Shown here: piece by piece, positions 16,288-24,860 of the stretch | How the letters are laid out: every line of letters starts with the position of its first letter | How positions within the stretch are numbered: position 1 is the first letter of the stretch | Assembly: GCF_003254625.1 (NCBI RefSeq) | Contig: NZ_QJRJ01000067.1 | Span: 39,714 to 103,713 of the forward strand | Source of the DNA: Flavobacterium ginsenosidimutans | Lineage (GTDB): Bacteria > Bacteroidota > Bacteroidia > Flavobacteriales > Flavobacteriaceae | Length of the DNA stretch: 64,000 nucleotides | Direction of reading: 5' to 3' | The notes under the pieces: generated by a model | The model's database searches: none | What the model saw: only the letters and a program-made list of their open reading frames with translations | Told to the model about the DNA's origin: nothing | Position numbers and translations under genes: made by a program

Positions 16288-18819
16288 ATGCGAAAAATAC
16301 AGGTTCAAATCTTTCTTTTATTTTTTATAGGTTTTCAAATTTCATTTGCACAGCAGCCACAAAAACCAAATTCAGTAGAAATTTACAATCAAATCAAAAA
16401 ATTAAACTTTCTAGGTTCTGTATTGTATGTTGCAGCGCATCCAGATGATGAAAATACTAGAATGATTTCGTATTTAGCAAATGAAATGAATGCTAGAACT
16501 GGCTATTTATCACTTACACGTGGAGATGGAGGTCAGAATTTAATTGGGCCGCAATTGCGTGAATTGCTTGGAGTTATTCGAACTCAAGAATTAATTGAAG
16601 CTAGAAAGATTGATGGAGGCGAACAATTCTTTTCAAGAGCAAATGATTTTGGCTTCTCAAAAAATCCTGATGAAACTTTAGACATTTGGGATAAAGATAA
16701 AGTCCTTGCTGATGTAGTTTGGACTATTAGAAAATTTCAACCAGATATTATTATCAATCGTTTTGACCACCGTTCTCCAGGAACAACACATGGTCATCAC
16801 ACTTCTTCTGCTATGTTGAGCGTTGAAAGTTTCAAATTAACAAATGATCCAAAAATTTATCCTGAACAATTAAAATATGTTACTCCTTGGCAAGTAAAAC
16901 GTCAATTCTTCAATCCGTCTTGGTGGTTTTACGGAAGCCAAGAAAAATTTGATGCGGCAAATAAATCTAAATTTACAAAGCTAGAAACAGGCGTTTACTA
17001 CACAGGAATCGGAAAATCGAATCAGGAAATTGCAGCTTTAAGCCGAAGCCGTCATCAATCTCAAGGTTTTGGAAGTACTGGTGTTCGCGGTGAAGAAACC
17101 GAATATTTAGAATTAATTAACGGAGAAAATCCAAAAGAACGCGATAATTTATTTGACGGAATCGATACAAGTTGGAATCGTGTTAAAAACGGAAAACCAG
17201 TTGGAGATTTAATCGCTTCGATTGTTACAAAATATAACTTCAGTAATCCATCTGCAAGTATTCCAGATTTAGTTAAAGCCTATTCCATGATCGAATCTTT
17301 AGATGATACACATTGGAAAACGATTAAACTAGCTGCTATCAAAAATATTATCGCCTCTTGTTCAGGTTTATATCTTGAAGCAGTTTCAAATGAACAAGAA
17401 GCAACTCCAGGAAGTACAATTAAATTAGTACTTGAAGCAATCAATAGATGTTCTATTGATATGCAGTTAGTTAGTGTAACAACACTTCCAGATAATAAAA
17501 CGACAACTCAAAACAGCGTTTTAAAAAACAATAACGACCAAAAGATCAATTTACAGTTACAGCTTCCAAACGATATAGGATATACACAGCCATATTGGTT
17601 AAAAGAAAAAGCAACTGTTGGAATGTACACTGTTTCTAATCAAGAAATTATTGGTACTCCAGATATTATTCGCGATACAAAAGTTGTTTTTAATGTAAAA
17701 ATCAATAACGTTGAAATTCCGTTTGAGCGCACCGTTGTTTACAAATACAATGATGGCGTAAAAGGCGAAATGTATAATTTCCTTGATATTGTGCCTGAAG
17801 TTACAACTTCAATTTTAGAAAGAGTTTTACTTTTTACCAATACAAAAAGTAAAATGATTCCAGTAAAAGTTCGTGCTGGAAAAGATGATGTTAAAGGAAA
17901 TCTACAATTAGAATTACCAAAAAGCTGGTCTGTTTCTCCTAAAGAAATTCCGTTTACTTTAGACAAAAAAGGAAATGAACAGGTATTTTATTTTGAAGTA
18001 ACGCCTCCTGTAAATCCAGAAGAAGTTATGGCAAAAAGCGTTGCTGTTGTAGATAATAAACGTTTTGACAAAGATGAGACTATTATAGATTTCAGCCATA
18101 TTACGAAACAAATGATTTTAAAACCAGCTGAATCAAAGTGTATTAGAATAGATTTAAAAACTTCTGGCGATGCAATTGCTTATATCATGGGCGCTGGAGA
18201 CGAAGTTCCTGAAAGTTTAACTCAAATGGGATACAAAGTCACTATTTTAAAACCTGAAGAAATTACACCTCAAAAGCTAGATTCTTTCAGTACTGTTATT
18301 ACAGGAATTCGTGCTTATAATACCGTTAATGCTTTGGCAAACAAACAAAATATACTTTTCAATTTTGTAAAAAACGGAAAAAACATGATTGTTCAGTACA
18401 ACACAAACGGAAAATTGGTAACTGATAAAATTGCTCCATATCCGTTAAAATTGTCAAATGATCGTGTGACGGAAGAAAATGCTAAAATTACTTTCTTGGC
18501 GCCAAATCATCCTGTTTTAAATACGCCAAATAAAATCTCTGAAAAAGATTTTCAAGGATGGACACAAGAGCAAGGTTTATATTATCCAAATGAATACGAT
18601 CCTGCCTTCACTCCTATTATTTCGTCGCATGACAAAGGAGAATCTGCTAAAGACGGAGCTTTACTTGTCGCGCCATACGGAAAAGGATATTATATTTACA
18701 CGGGTTTGAGTTTCTTTAGAGAATTGCCAGAAGGTGTTTCTGGAGCATATCGATTATTATCGAATATTATTTCTCTAAAACAGCCTATTGAAGCTCCTAA
18801 ACAAGATTTAAAGCAATAA
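16288..18819 (+). CDS. PIG-L (LmbE-like) deacetylase, large multidomain form
   Basis: 843 residues with a signal peptide (FLLFFIGFQISFAQ). The N-terminal third is PIG-L: the zinc-binding AHPDDE motif (His51, Asp54) and a downstream THGHHTSSAM (His168, His170/171). A middle beta-rich part (about 330-640) follows, and the C-terminal 190 residues resemble a ThuA/GATase-like fold (AYIMGAGDEVPESLTQMGYK). Family knowledge: PIG-L proteins remove acetyl groups from GlcNAc-linked compounds. The gene leads a unit with a small membrane protein and a sodium symporter, suggesting secreted processing followed by uptake; the substrate is not known. Confidence 0.88.
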   Translation: MRKIQVQIFLLFFIGFQISFAQQPQKPNSVEIYNQIKKLNFLGSVLYVAAHPDDENTRMISYLANEMNARTGYLSLTRGDGGQNLIGPQLRELLGVIRTQELIEARKIDGGEQFFSRANDFGFSKNPDETLDIWDKDKVLADVVWTIRKFQPDIIINRFDHRSPGTTHGHHTSSAMLSVESFKLTNDPKIYPEQLKYVTPWQVKRQFFNPSWWFYGSQEKFDAANKSKFTKLETGVYYTGIGKSNQEIAALSRSRHQSQGFGSTGVRGEETEYLELINGENPKERDNLFDGIDTSWNRVKNGKPVGDLIASIVTKYNFSNPSASIPDLVKAYSMIESLDDTHWKTIKLAAIKNIIASCSGLYLEAVSNEQEATPGSTIKLVLEAINRCSIDMQLVSVTTLPDNKTTTQNSVLKNNNDQKINLQLQLPNDIGYTQPYWLKEKATVGMYTVSNQEIIGTPDIIRDTKVVFNVKINNVEIPFERTVVYKYNDGVKGEMYNFLDIVPEVTTSILERVLLFTNTKSKMIPVKVRAGKDDVKGNLQLELPKSWSVSPKEIPFTLDKKGNEQVFYFEVTPPVNPEEVMAKSVAVVDNKRFDKDETIIDFSHITKQMILKPAESKCIRIDLKTSGDAIAYIMGAGDEVPESLTQMGYKVTILKPEEITPQKLDSFSTVITGIRAYNTVNALANKQNILFNFVKNGKNMIVQYNTNGKLVTDKIAPYPLKLSNDRVTEENAKITFLAPNHPVLNTPNKISEKDFQGWTQEQGLYYPNEYDPAFTPIISSHDKGESAKDGALLVAPYGKGYYIYTGLSFFRELPEGVSGAYRLLSNIISLKQPIEAPKQDLKQ

Positions 18820-18821
18820 AA

Positions 18822-18929
18822 ATGGACGCTAAAAAAACAAAAAAATGGAAAAAAAGCTACACTTATGTTTTAGTAGCTAATGCAATTTATATTGCTATCT
18901 TTTTCTTAATCATGCAATTATACTCATAA
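18822..18929 (+). CDS. 35-residue single-helix membrane protein
   Basis: A small frame between the deacetylase and the symporter: it starts two bases after the deacetylase stop and ends three bases before the symporter start. A Lys-rich N-terminus (MDAKKTKKWKKSY) is followed by one hydrophobic helix (VLVANAIYIAIFFLIMQLY), giving the topology N-in/C-out by the positive-inside rule. The tight spacing on both sides supports real translation. Comparable small proteins sit beside SSS-family transporters (for example the two-part ActP/DUF485 type), so it may be an accessory subunit; this is inference. Confidence 0.65.
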   Translation: MDAKKTKKWKKSYTYVLVANAIYIAIFFLIMQLYS

Positions 18930-18932
18930 CCT

Positions 18933-20657
18933 ATGCAGCTATTTGACTGGATCGTACTTATTGTCACATTATTATTCATTGTTGGATATGGCTCTTGGAA
19001 AACCCGAGGCAGTAAAAACGTCGAAGATTTCATTTTAGGAAACAATGAAACACCTTGGTATACTGTAGGACTTTCTGTAATGGCAACACAAGCCAGCGCA
19101 ATTACATTTTTATCTACGCCTGGACAAGCATATCATGACGGAATGGGTTTTGTGCAATTCTATTTTGGTTTGCCAATTGCCATGATTGTGATTTGTGTGA
19201 CCTTTATTCCGCTATATCATAAAAGTAAAGTTTATACTGCTTACGAATTTTTAGAAAAAAGATTTGACGTTAAAACCCGTTCACTTGCTGCAATTTTGTT
19301 TTTAGTTCAACGAGGTTTAGGAACAGGATTAACCATTTATGCTCCAGCCATCATCTTGTCTGCGCTTTTAGGATGGAACTTAACAATAATGAATATCATT
19401 ATTGGAGTTATGGTAATTATCTATACTTTTTCTGGTGGTACAAAAGCGGTAAACGTAACCCAAAAACAACAGATGTTTGTAATCATGTCTGGAATGTTTA
19501 TCACATTTTTCCTGATTCTGCATTATCTGCCAAATGATATGACTTTCAACAGTGCGCTTCATATTGCTGGAGCAAACGATAAAATGAATATTGTTGATTT
19601 CTCTTTTGATCCCGAGGAAAAATACACCTTTTGGAGCGGTATAACTGGAGGTTTCTTTTTAGCTCTCGCCTATTTTGGTACAGATCAATCTCAGGTTGGA
19701 CGTTATTTGTCTGGTAAATCGGTTCGTGAGAGTCAGATGGGATTAATCATGAACGGACTTTTAAAAGTTCCAATGCAATTCTTTATTCTTTTGACAGGAG
19801 TTATGGTATTTGTGTTTTTTCAATTCAATCCAGTTCCCTTAAATTTTAATCCAAATAATAAAATTGCGATTGAAAAATCGGCTTTTAAGAATGAATATCA
19901 CGTTTTAGAGGAAAAGTTAGTCAAACTTTCAGAAGACAAAAAAGTAATCAATTTATTATACATCGATCAGTTGAACCAAGATTATGACAATCCGATTTTA
20001 AGAAAAGAATTGGTTGCTTTGTCCAATAAAGAAAAAGATCTTCGAGATAAAGCGAAAGAAATTATTTCAAGAGCAGATAGTCATACAGAAACAAACGATA
20101 AAGATTATGTGTTTTTTCACTTTATCCTAAACTATTTGCCAAAAGGCCTTATCGGATTGTTATTGGCCGTTATTCTTTCGGCTGCAATGTCTTCAACGGC
20201 TTCTGGGCTTACTGCATTGGCTTCTACAACTGCAATTGATATTTATAAACGAAACCAAAAAGAAGAAAAATCAGAGAAACACTATTTACATGTTACTAAG
20301 TTTTTTACTCTTTTTTGGGGAGTTATAGCGATACTTTTTGCTTGTGTTGGAACTCTATTCGAAAATTTAATCCAACTTGTAAATATTATTGGTTCTATTT
20401 TCTACGGAACCGTTTTAGGAATTTTTCTTGTTGCTTTTTATTCTAAAAAAGTTCAGGCAAAGCCAATGTTCATTAGCGCTATTATAAGTCAGCTCACGAT
20501 TTTTGTCATTTATTATTTTATGATTTACAGCCAAGAAAAACTGGGTTATTTGTGGCTTAATTTCATTGGAGCAATTTTAACGATTGTATTGGCAGTTGTA
20601 TTACAGTTTTTATTTTTTAGAGGAAAATCGGATGATAACGAAGTGATTTTGGAATAG
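18933..20657 (+). CDS. Sodium:solute symporter (SSS family)
   Basis: 574 residues, about 13-14 helices. SSS hallmarks are GSWKTRGSKNVEDFILGNN (TM1 region), MATQASAITFLSTPGQAY, GTDQSQVGRYLSGKSVRES and the sodium-site helix AVILSAAMSSTASGLTALAS. A hydrophilic, helical insert of about 90 residues (about 310-390: EEKLVKLSEDKKVINLL, SNKEKDLRDKAKEII) separates two helices and is longer than in PutP-like proteins. Probably imports a sugar or amino-acid-like solute with Na+; the PIG-L enzyme in the same unit suggests a deacetylated sugar product. Confidence 0.9.
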   Translation: MQLFDWIVLIVTLLFIVGYGSWKTRGSKNVEDFILGNNETPWYTVGLSVMATQASAITFLSTPGQAYHDGMGFVQFYFGLPIAMIVICVTFIPLYHKSKVYTAYEFLEKRFDVKTRSLAAILFLVQRGLGTGLTIYAPAIILSALLGWNLTIMNIIIGVMVIIYTFSGGTKAVNVTQKQQMFVIMSGMFITFFLILHYLPNDMTFNSALHIAGANDKMNIVDFSFDPEEKYTFWSGITGGFFLALAYFGTDQSQVGRYLSGKSVRESQMGLIMNGLLKVPMQFFILLTGVMVFVFFQFNPVPLNFNPNNKIAIEKSAFKNEYHVLEEKLVKLSEDKKVINLLYIDQLNQDYDNPILRKELVALSNKEKDLRDKAKEIISRADSHTETNDKDYVFFHFILNYLPKGLIGLLLAVILSAAMSSTASGLTALASTTAIDIYKRNQKEEKSEKHYLHVTKFFTLFWGVIAILFACVGTLFENLIQLVNIIGSIFYGTVLGIFLVAFYSKKVQAKPMFISAIISQLTIFVIYYFMIYSQEKLGYLWLNFIGAILTIVLAVVLQFLFFRGKSDDNEVILE

Positions 20658-20713
20658 CAAATACTCTTTCTTGATGTTTATTAAATAAAAAAAAATGCTC
20701 TTAAAAAACATAA

Positions 20714-20800
20714 TGCCCTAGCCCTGATGGAAGCGGCATCCTTTTGTGCCTTTCGCGAGGCACAATAGATACAGCGGACAGCAGGATATAGCTCCTTAAA
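20714..20800 (+). repeat. Structured intergenic element, copy A
   Basis: Arms TAGCCCTGATGGAAGCGG...ATCCTTTT and AGATACAGCGGACAGCAGGA flank a perfect 8-bp hairpin TTGTGCCT / AGGCACAA (20744-20765, loop TTCGCG). The arms could pair (AGC with GCT, ATCC with GGAT). A second copy with different hairpin sequence lies at 39526-39600 on the other strand. G+C is clearly higher than the surroundings. It lies after the symporter on the same strand, in the 262-base gap before the next gene. It may correspond to a known Flavobacteriia RNA motif (Flavo-1 is one candidate), which I could not test. Confidence 0.65.
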
Positions 20801-20919
20801 CTATATAAATTAGACATATAATTTCTTTCAAGCAGAATTCTCCTTTTTTGTAAGTAAAAAATATTATTTTAGTAAGTTGTAAAACGGACCACTAACTAAT
20901 TTAAAACTGGAGAAATTAA

Positions 20920-21522
20920 ATGAAAATTTCGAGCGATATTGAAAAGTTACTTCCATTAGGCTATGTATTTCTTATCATGATGGGAATACTTAAAGACTGT
21001 ATTTACTATTATCAATTAGGAATAAATATCTTGAAATTCTCTACAATTACAGATATTTTAATGAGTCCAATCGCGTATTTGAGTTCAAATCCGATAGTTT
21101 TGTTTGCAGTAATTTCATTATTCGTCAGCCATTATTATCTTCCAAAATTTCTTTTAAAGAATAATCAAGAACCTTTTGTACAAAGAATGTTTGAATTAAA
21201 ATCTGTAGAAGGATTTTCTTTAGAAGAGAAAACAGCTTATTACAATAGTATTGCTTTACGAACATTGGCAGTTGTGCTTTTGTCTTTCTTTTTAGGAACT
21301 GGTATCGCCGACGGCTATTATACTTCAGGACGCATCGACAAGCAAACTTTAGATTATAATTATAAAATTAATTTTAATGACGAAGAACAGCAAGAAGTTT
21401 GTCTTCTCGGTACAAATAGCTTGTATTATTTTTATGTTGCAATAGGGCAAAAACACATAAAAATCGCTCCAATAAGCTCGATTAAAAACGTTGAGCTGAT
21501 GTATAAAACGGCAAATCGATAA
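20920..21522 (+). CDS. Membrane protein of unknown function
   Basis: 200 residues with about four membrane helices: near residues 10-25, 40-55, 58-75 and 108-127 (LAVVLLSFFLGTGIADGYY). The C-terminal 65 residues are soluble and beta-rich (YNYKINFNDEEQQEVCLLGT). No domain was recognised. The next gene, an MCP-type sensor fragment, starts 39 bases downstream on the same strand, so the pair may act together at the inner membrane. Confidence 0.6.
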   Translation: MKISSDIEKLLPLGYVFLIMMGILKDCIYYYQLGINILKFSTITDILMSPIAYLSSNPIVLFAVISLFVSHYYLPKFLLKNNQEPFVQRMFELKSVEGFSLEEKTAYYNSIALRTLAVVLLSFFLGTGIADGYYTSGRIDKQTLDYNYKINFNDEEQQEVCLLGTNSLYYFYVAIGQKHIKIAPISSIKNVELMYKTANR

Positions 21523-21561
21523 AACTGAAATAAGTAAGTTACTCCTAAAAAAATAAGCTTT

Positions 21562-22188
21562 ATGAAAGATCAAAAAAAATACAGTAATAAAACAAAAGCT
21601 GCTTTTATTCTGTTAATAGTAATGCTTATAATTTTGCTTGGGAATTTTAATACGCTCCGAAACTCCAAAAACGTAAATGACAATATCAACGCCATTTACA
21701 AAGACAGGTTGGTTGTGGCACATTATATTTTTCAATATTCAAAAGAACTTCATTTTATAAAAGCTGAGGCTGAAAAACTAAATTTAAGCGACAATATTAA
21801 AAAAGATGAAATTATTCATACACTCGATATTATTCATGATATCGATGACTTGTACGCGAAAACAGTTTTAACCAACAAAGAGAAACAATATTTCGATGCG
21901 TTTTTACTTTCTTGTAAAGAAATAAACAAACAAGTCGAAAACAAAAACTGGAATCAAATTGCTAATTCTAGCGCACAAGCTTTAAAAACACTTGAAGCAT
22001 TATCTCAAATTCAGATTGAGGAAGGAAAGGCTAAACTTGCAGTTGCAAACGCTATGTATAGCAGAAACAATGTGCTTGGCCAGCTTCAAATTGCATTGCT
22101 TATTATTTTGGGCGGAATTACTTTTTATCTTCTGATAAAGAAAATCAAAAAAACGGTTAGAATTCCTGAACCACCAAGTCTGAATTAA
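21562..22188 (+). CDS. Orphan MCP-type four-helix-bundle sensor domain protein
   Basis: 208 residues. A first membrane helix (about 14-29, AFILLIVMLIILLG) is followed by the 4HB_MCP/Tar-like ligand-binding region (about 30-165: NVNDNINAIYKDRLVVAHYI, then LTNKEKQYFDAFLLSCKEI), and a second helix (about 172-192, LQIALLIILGGITFYLLI). The protein ends after about 16 more residues, so the HAMP and methyl-accepting signalling domains are missing. It cannot signal like a chemoreceptor unless it pairs with another protein. Such short proteins recur in Bacteroidota; their role is unknown. Confidence 0.65.
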   Translation: MKDQKKYSNKTKAAFILLIVMLIILLGNFNTLRNSKNVNDNINAIYKDRLVVAHYIFQYSKELHFIKAEAEKLNLSDNIKKDEIIHTLDIIHDIDDLYAKTVLTNKEKQYFDAFLLSCKEINKQVENKNWNQIANSSAQALKTLEALSQIQIEEGKAKLAVANAMYSRNNVLGQLQIALLIILGGITFYLLIKKIKKTVRIPEPPSLN

Positions 22189-22271
22189 AATTTCAATTTT
22201 TTAAGTTTAAAAATTCCAATGACAGTTTGTCAATTAATCTTCACTTTATTGCTCTATGGTTTAAAAAAAAG

Positions 22272-22309
22272 GACAAAAAAAATTCCAAAACCCGTTGGCT
22301 TTGGAATTT
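22272..22309 (-). terminator. Terminator of the DUF2911 gene
   Basis: Stem AAATTCCAAA / TTTGGAATTT. Read leftward it ends in a long T run (plus-strand A run at 22273-22282), fitting the minus-strand gene that ends at 22338. Confidence 0.8.
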
Positions 22310-22337
22310 GGAATTTATATTTTGAAAATTTAAAAGC

Positions 22338-23180
22338 TTATCTGCTCCACTCAGCGATACTGTCTTTATTCAATTTTACGTAATCTGCGTTGTTTGCGGC
22401 TTCAGCAGATGCCAAAGAAGCTTTTGCAGTTTCAATTGCTCCTTTTTTATCGCCTTGTTTTGCTTGAATCAAAGATTTTAATCTTGATACATAATATGGT
22501 TTATCAGAACTCATATCAAGAGCTTTGTCAACGTAAGTTCTTGCAGTTTCAATATTTCCGTTTGATTGAAATAAATATTGAGACGCAGCAAAATAATCGT
22601 TCCAAGTTGGACCAGCCAAAGCTTTGTCAATACTTGCCACAGCAATTTTAGCTGTTGGAACTTCAAATTTTAAAGCAACATGAGAGTTTTCCCAAGCAAG
22701 ATCTAAATAGCCAAAATTTGGATCTAAACCATTAATTCCAATTGTGAATGTTTCAACAGGCGTTGGCAATGCATCTTCTTTTACTGTAGTTTTCAAAGCT
22801 ACATAAGCATCGCTCCAGTTTTCTGGCAATCCCCAGTTATCTGTAGAAAGATAAAAAATGATATCCCAGCTTTCGATTCTAGGAACTGTATAAATTGCAT
22901 ATTTTCCTTTCTTCAGCGTTTTACCGTCAATAATTACGTCATCGCTAAAGTTGATAATTGTATTTTCATTCGCTCCTGTTCTCCATAATTTCCCAAATGG
23001 AACTAAATTCCCGAACACAGCTCTCCCTCTCGCTCCCGGTCTTGAATAGGTAACTTCAACATCGGTCAAACCAACAGTTTGCTTAATATATCCTTTCGGA
23101 CTTGCTTGTGGCGTTTTTACTTGTGCTTCTGATGCTAATGGCGCTAAGATCAGGGCTAAAGCAATAAGTAGTTTCTTCAT
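22338..23180 (-). CDS. DUF2911 domain secreted protein
   Basis: 280 residues from the ATG at 23178-23180. The frame continues to a TTG that overlaps the promoter, so the later ATG is preferred. Signal peptide MKKLLIALALILAPLASEAQ. Residues about 25-180 form the DUF2911 domain (TYSRPGARGRAVFGNLVPFG, LWRTGANENTIINFSDDV, KGKYAIYTVP). The last 85 residues are TPR-like helices (ARTYVDKALDMSSDKPYYV). DUF2911 proteins are frequent secreted or periplasmic proteins of Bacteroidota with unknown function. Confidence 0.85.
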   Translation of the reverse strand: MKKLLIALALILAPLASEAQVKTPQASPKGYIKQTVGLTDVEVTYSRPGARGRAVFGNLVPFGKLWRTGANENTIINFSDDVIIDGKTLKKGKYAIYTVPRIESWDIIFYLSTDNWGLPENWSDAYVALKTTVKEDALPTPVETFTIGINGLDPNFGYLDLAWENSHVALKFEVPTAKIAVASIDKALAGPTWNDYFAASQYLFQSNGNIETARTYVDKALDMSSDKPYYVSRLKSLIQAKQGDKKGAIETAKASLASAEAANNADYVKLNKDSIAEWSR

Positions 23181-23201
23181 TATTTTAAGTTTAATTTTTT
23201 T

Positions 23202-23230
23202 CAAATTTACAAATTCAAACAGGGAACAAA
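23202..23230 (-). promoter_or_regulatory. Bacteroidota promoter for the DUF2911 gene
   Basis: On the minus strand TTTG (23227-23230), 17 bases, TAAATTTG (23202-23209). The spacing matches the promoter at 7013-7041. Transcription would begin about 15 bases before the ATG. Confidence 0.65.
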
Positions 23231-23248
23231 TGTTAAATTTTATATAAT

Positions 23249-23911
23249 TCAGGCCTTAAGCTGTGATATTTTTTCTGCGTTTAATTCGTTAAAATGATCG
23301 ATAACCAAGTCTGCTTCAGACAAATCCTGAAGATGTGAATGTTCGCTTCTATAACCCACACAATAAATTCCTGCGCCTTTTGCGGCTTTTACCCCATTTG
23401 TGCTGTCTTCGATTATAATACATTCTTCTTTTGGCGCTACAGACAATGAAGCAGCATGAATAAATATCGCCGGATTTGGTTTTGATTGCGGAAAATCTTC
23501 CCCGCTAACAATATGTGTAAAATACTGATGTAAATTAAATCTTGTAAAAACACGATCAATGGTTACTTTTGAAGCCGAAGAAGCTAAAATTAATTGCAAT
23601 CCGTTCTTATACAAATCCTTAATTAAATCTTCAACACCATCCAAAAGATACAAATCTTCCTTAGTGTCAAAAGCATCATTAAAAATAGTTCTCTTTCTCT
23701 GAATCAAATCTTCCACTTCCTGCTCTACAGTTGGGAAATAGCTTTTTAAAGTTTGGAATGTATTTCGAGTAGAAAATCCTGTAAATGAGGTATACATTTC
23801 TTCAGGAACTTCGATATTCAATTCCGAAAATTGTAAATAATAGGCATAACGATGAACAGGCTCTGTGTCAACAATTACGCCGTCCATATCAAAAATTACT
23901 GTTTTAATCAT
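23249..23911 (-). CDS. HAD hydrolase, beta-phosphoglucomutase/phosphatase-like
   Basis: 220 residues. Motif I FDMDGVIVDTEP (nucleophile Asp8, acid/base Asp10), a helical C1 cap (about 16-90), motif II LILASSASK, motif III Lys in QSKPNPAIF, and motif IV IIEDSTNGVKAA. This pattern is shared by beta-phosphoglucomutase and small-molecule phosphatases; the loop after motif I (EPVHRYAYYLQFSEL) does not decide between them. The intergenic composite repeat begins immediately upstream of its start. Confidence 0.88.
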   Translation of the reverse strand: MIKTVIFDMDGVIVDTEPVHRYAYYLQFSELNIEVPEEMYTSFTGFSTRNTFQTLKSYFPTVEQEVEDLIQRKRTIFNDAFDTKEDLYLLDGVEDLIKDLYKNGLQLILASSASKVTIDRVFTRFNLHQYFTHIVSGEDFPQSKPNPAIFIHAASLSVAPKEECIIIEDSTNGVKAAKGAGIYCVGYRSEHSHLQDLSEADLVIDHFNELNAEKISQLKA

Positions 23912-23914
23912 TTT

Positions 23915-24103
23915 TTTTAAGTTTCTGAGATTTTGAGATACTAAGATTCTAAGGTTTCTCTCTTTTGTATTTAACTTTGTCGAAGTTTAAACTTTGACAA
24001 AGTTCCTTTTGAGTTCTATTTATAAGGTTCAAAAAAAATAAGATTCAGTCTAGCAGCTACAAAAAACTTAGCAACTTAGAATCTTAGCGTCTTAGAAACT
24101 TAC
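23915..24103. repeat. Composite intergenic element: inverted octamer arrays around a 32-bp palindrome
   Basis: The left arm (about 23917-23962) reads, on the minus strand, CTTAGAAT, CTTAGTAT, CTCAAAAT, CTCAGAAA, CTTA. The right arm (24066-24103) reads, on the plus strand, CTTAGCAA, CTTAGAAT, CTTAGCGT, CTTAGAAA, CTTA. Between them lies a palindrome at 23973-24004 made of AACTTTGTCGAAGTTT and AAACTTTGACAAAGTT, with a single mismatched pair. The right arm runs into the stop codon of tcdA. Octamers of the same kind form the array at 8357-8400. No coding capacity. Confidence 0.75.
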
Positions 24104-24813
24104 TTTTTAAGCAAGTGTCTAATCACTGTTTCGGCTGCGTGTAAGCCAAATAATCCTGGCATATAGCTATTTGTTCCGTAGAATGATTTTTTGAAGTTTT
24201 TACCATCTGTTAGCTTTAAGCTTTTTTCGTCTTGAATTTCAGAAGAAAAAACTACTTTCAATTTATTGATTTTTGCTTCTTTTAAACGTTTACGAATTGT
24301 TTTAGAAAAATAGCAGTTTATTGTTTTAGAAATATCTGTCACGTTTACTTTAGCCGCCAACATTTTTCCTCCAGCTCCCATACTGCTGATAATTTTTACT
24401 CTTTTACGTTTTGCAGCAATGATCAGATTTAATTTTGGAGTAATACTGTCAATACAATCTAAAACATAATCAAATTCTGGAGATACAATCTCAAAAGCAC
24501 GTTCTGGAGAAAGAAATTCCTGAACACGAGTTAAATTTAATTCTGGATTAATATCCATCAAACGATCGCCTACAATTTTAATTTTTGGCTGACCAACTGT
24601 TGAATGTAAAGCTGGCAATTGACGGTTAATATTGGTAATATCCACAACATCACCGTCTACAATTGTCATGTTTCCTACTCCTGCTCTTGCTAAAAATTCA
24701 GCTGCAAAAGATCCAACTCCTCCTAGTCCAACGACTAAAACATTAGATTTTTGTAAATTTTCTAATCCTTCTTTAGTAAACAAAAGCTCTGCTCTTTCTG
24801 TCCATTCTGCCAT
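24100..24813 (-). CDS. tcdA: tRNA threonylcarbamoyladenosine dehydratase TcdA
   Basis: 237 residues of the ThiF/E1-like ATP-binding family. The nucleotide loop is VVGLGGVGSFAAEFLARAGV, followed by DGDVVDITNINRQLPAL, the arginine/asparagine signature. Later motifs are DCIDSITPKLNLI and GAGGKMLAAKVNVTDI. TcdA (CsdL/YgdL) uses ATP to cyclise t6A37 of tRNAs to ct6A. Length is close to the E. coli enzyme (268), slightly shorter at the C-terminus. The last codon overlaps the intergenic octamer array. Confidence 0.9.
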   Translation of the reverse strand: MAEWTERAELLFTKEGLENLQKSNVLVVGLGGVGSFAAEFLARAGVGNMTIVDGDVVDITNINRQLPALHSTVGQPKIKIVGDRLMDINPELNLTRVQEFLSPERAFEIVSPEFDYVLDCIDSITPKLNLIIAAKRKRVKIISSMGAGGKMLAAKVNVTDISKTINCYFSKTIRKRLKEAKINKLKVVFSSEIQDEKSLKLTDGKNFKKSFYGTNSYMPGLFGLHAAETVIRHLLKK

Positions 24814-24860
24814 ATATTCTTTATTTTATTTTTTGTTTCAAGTTTTAAATTCTTTCTTAT

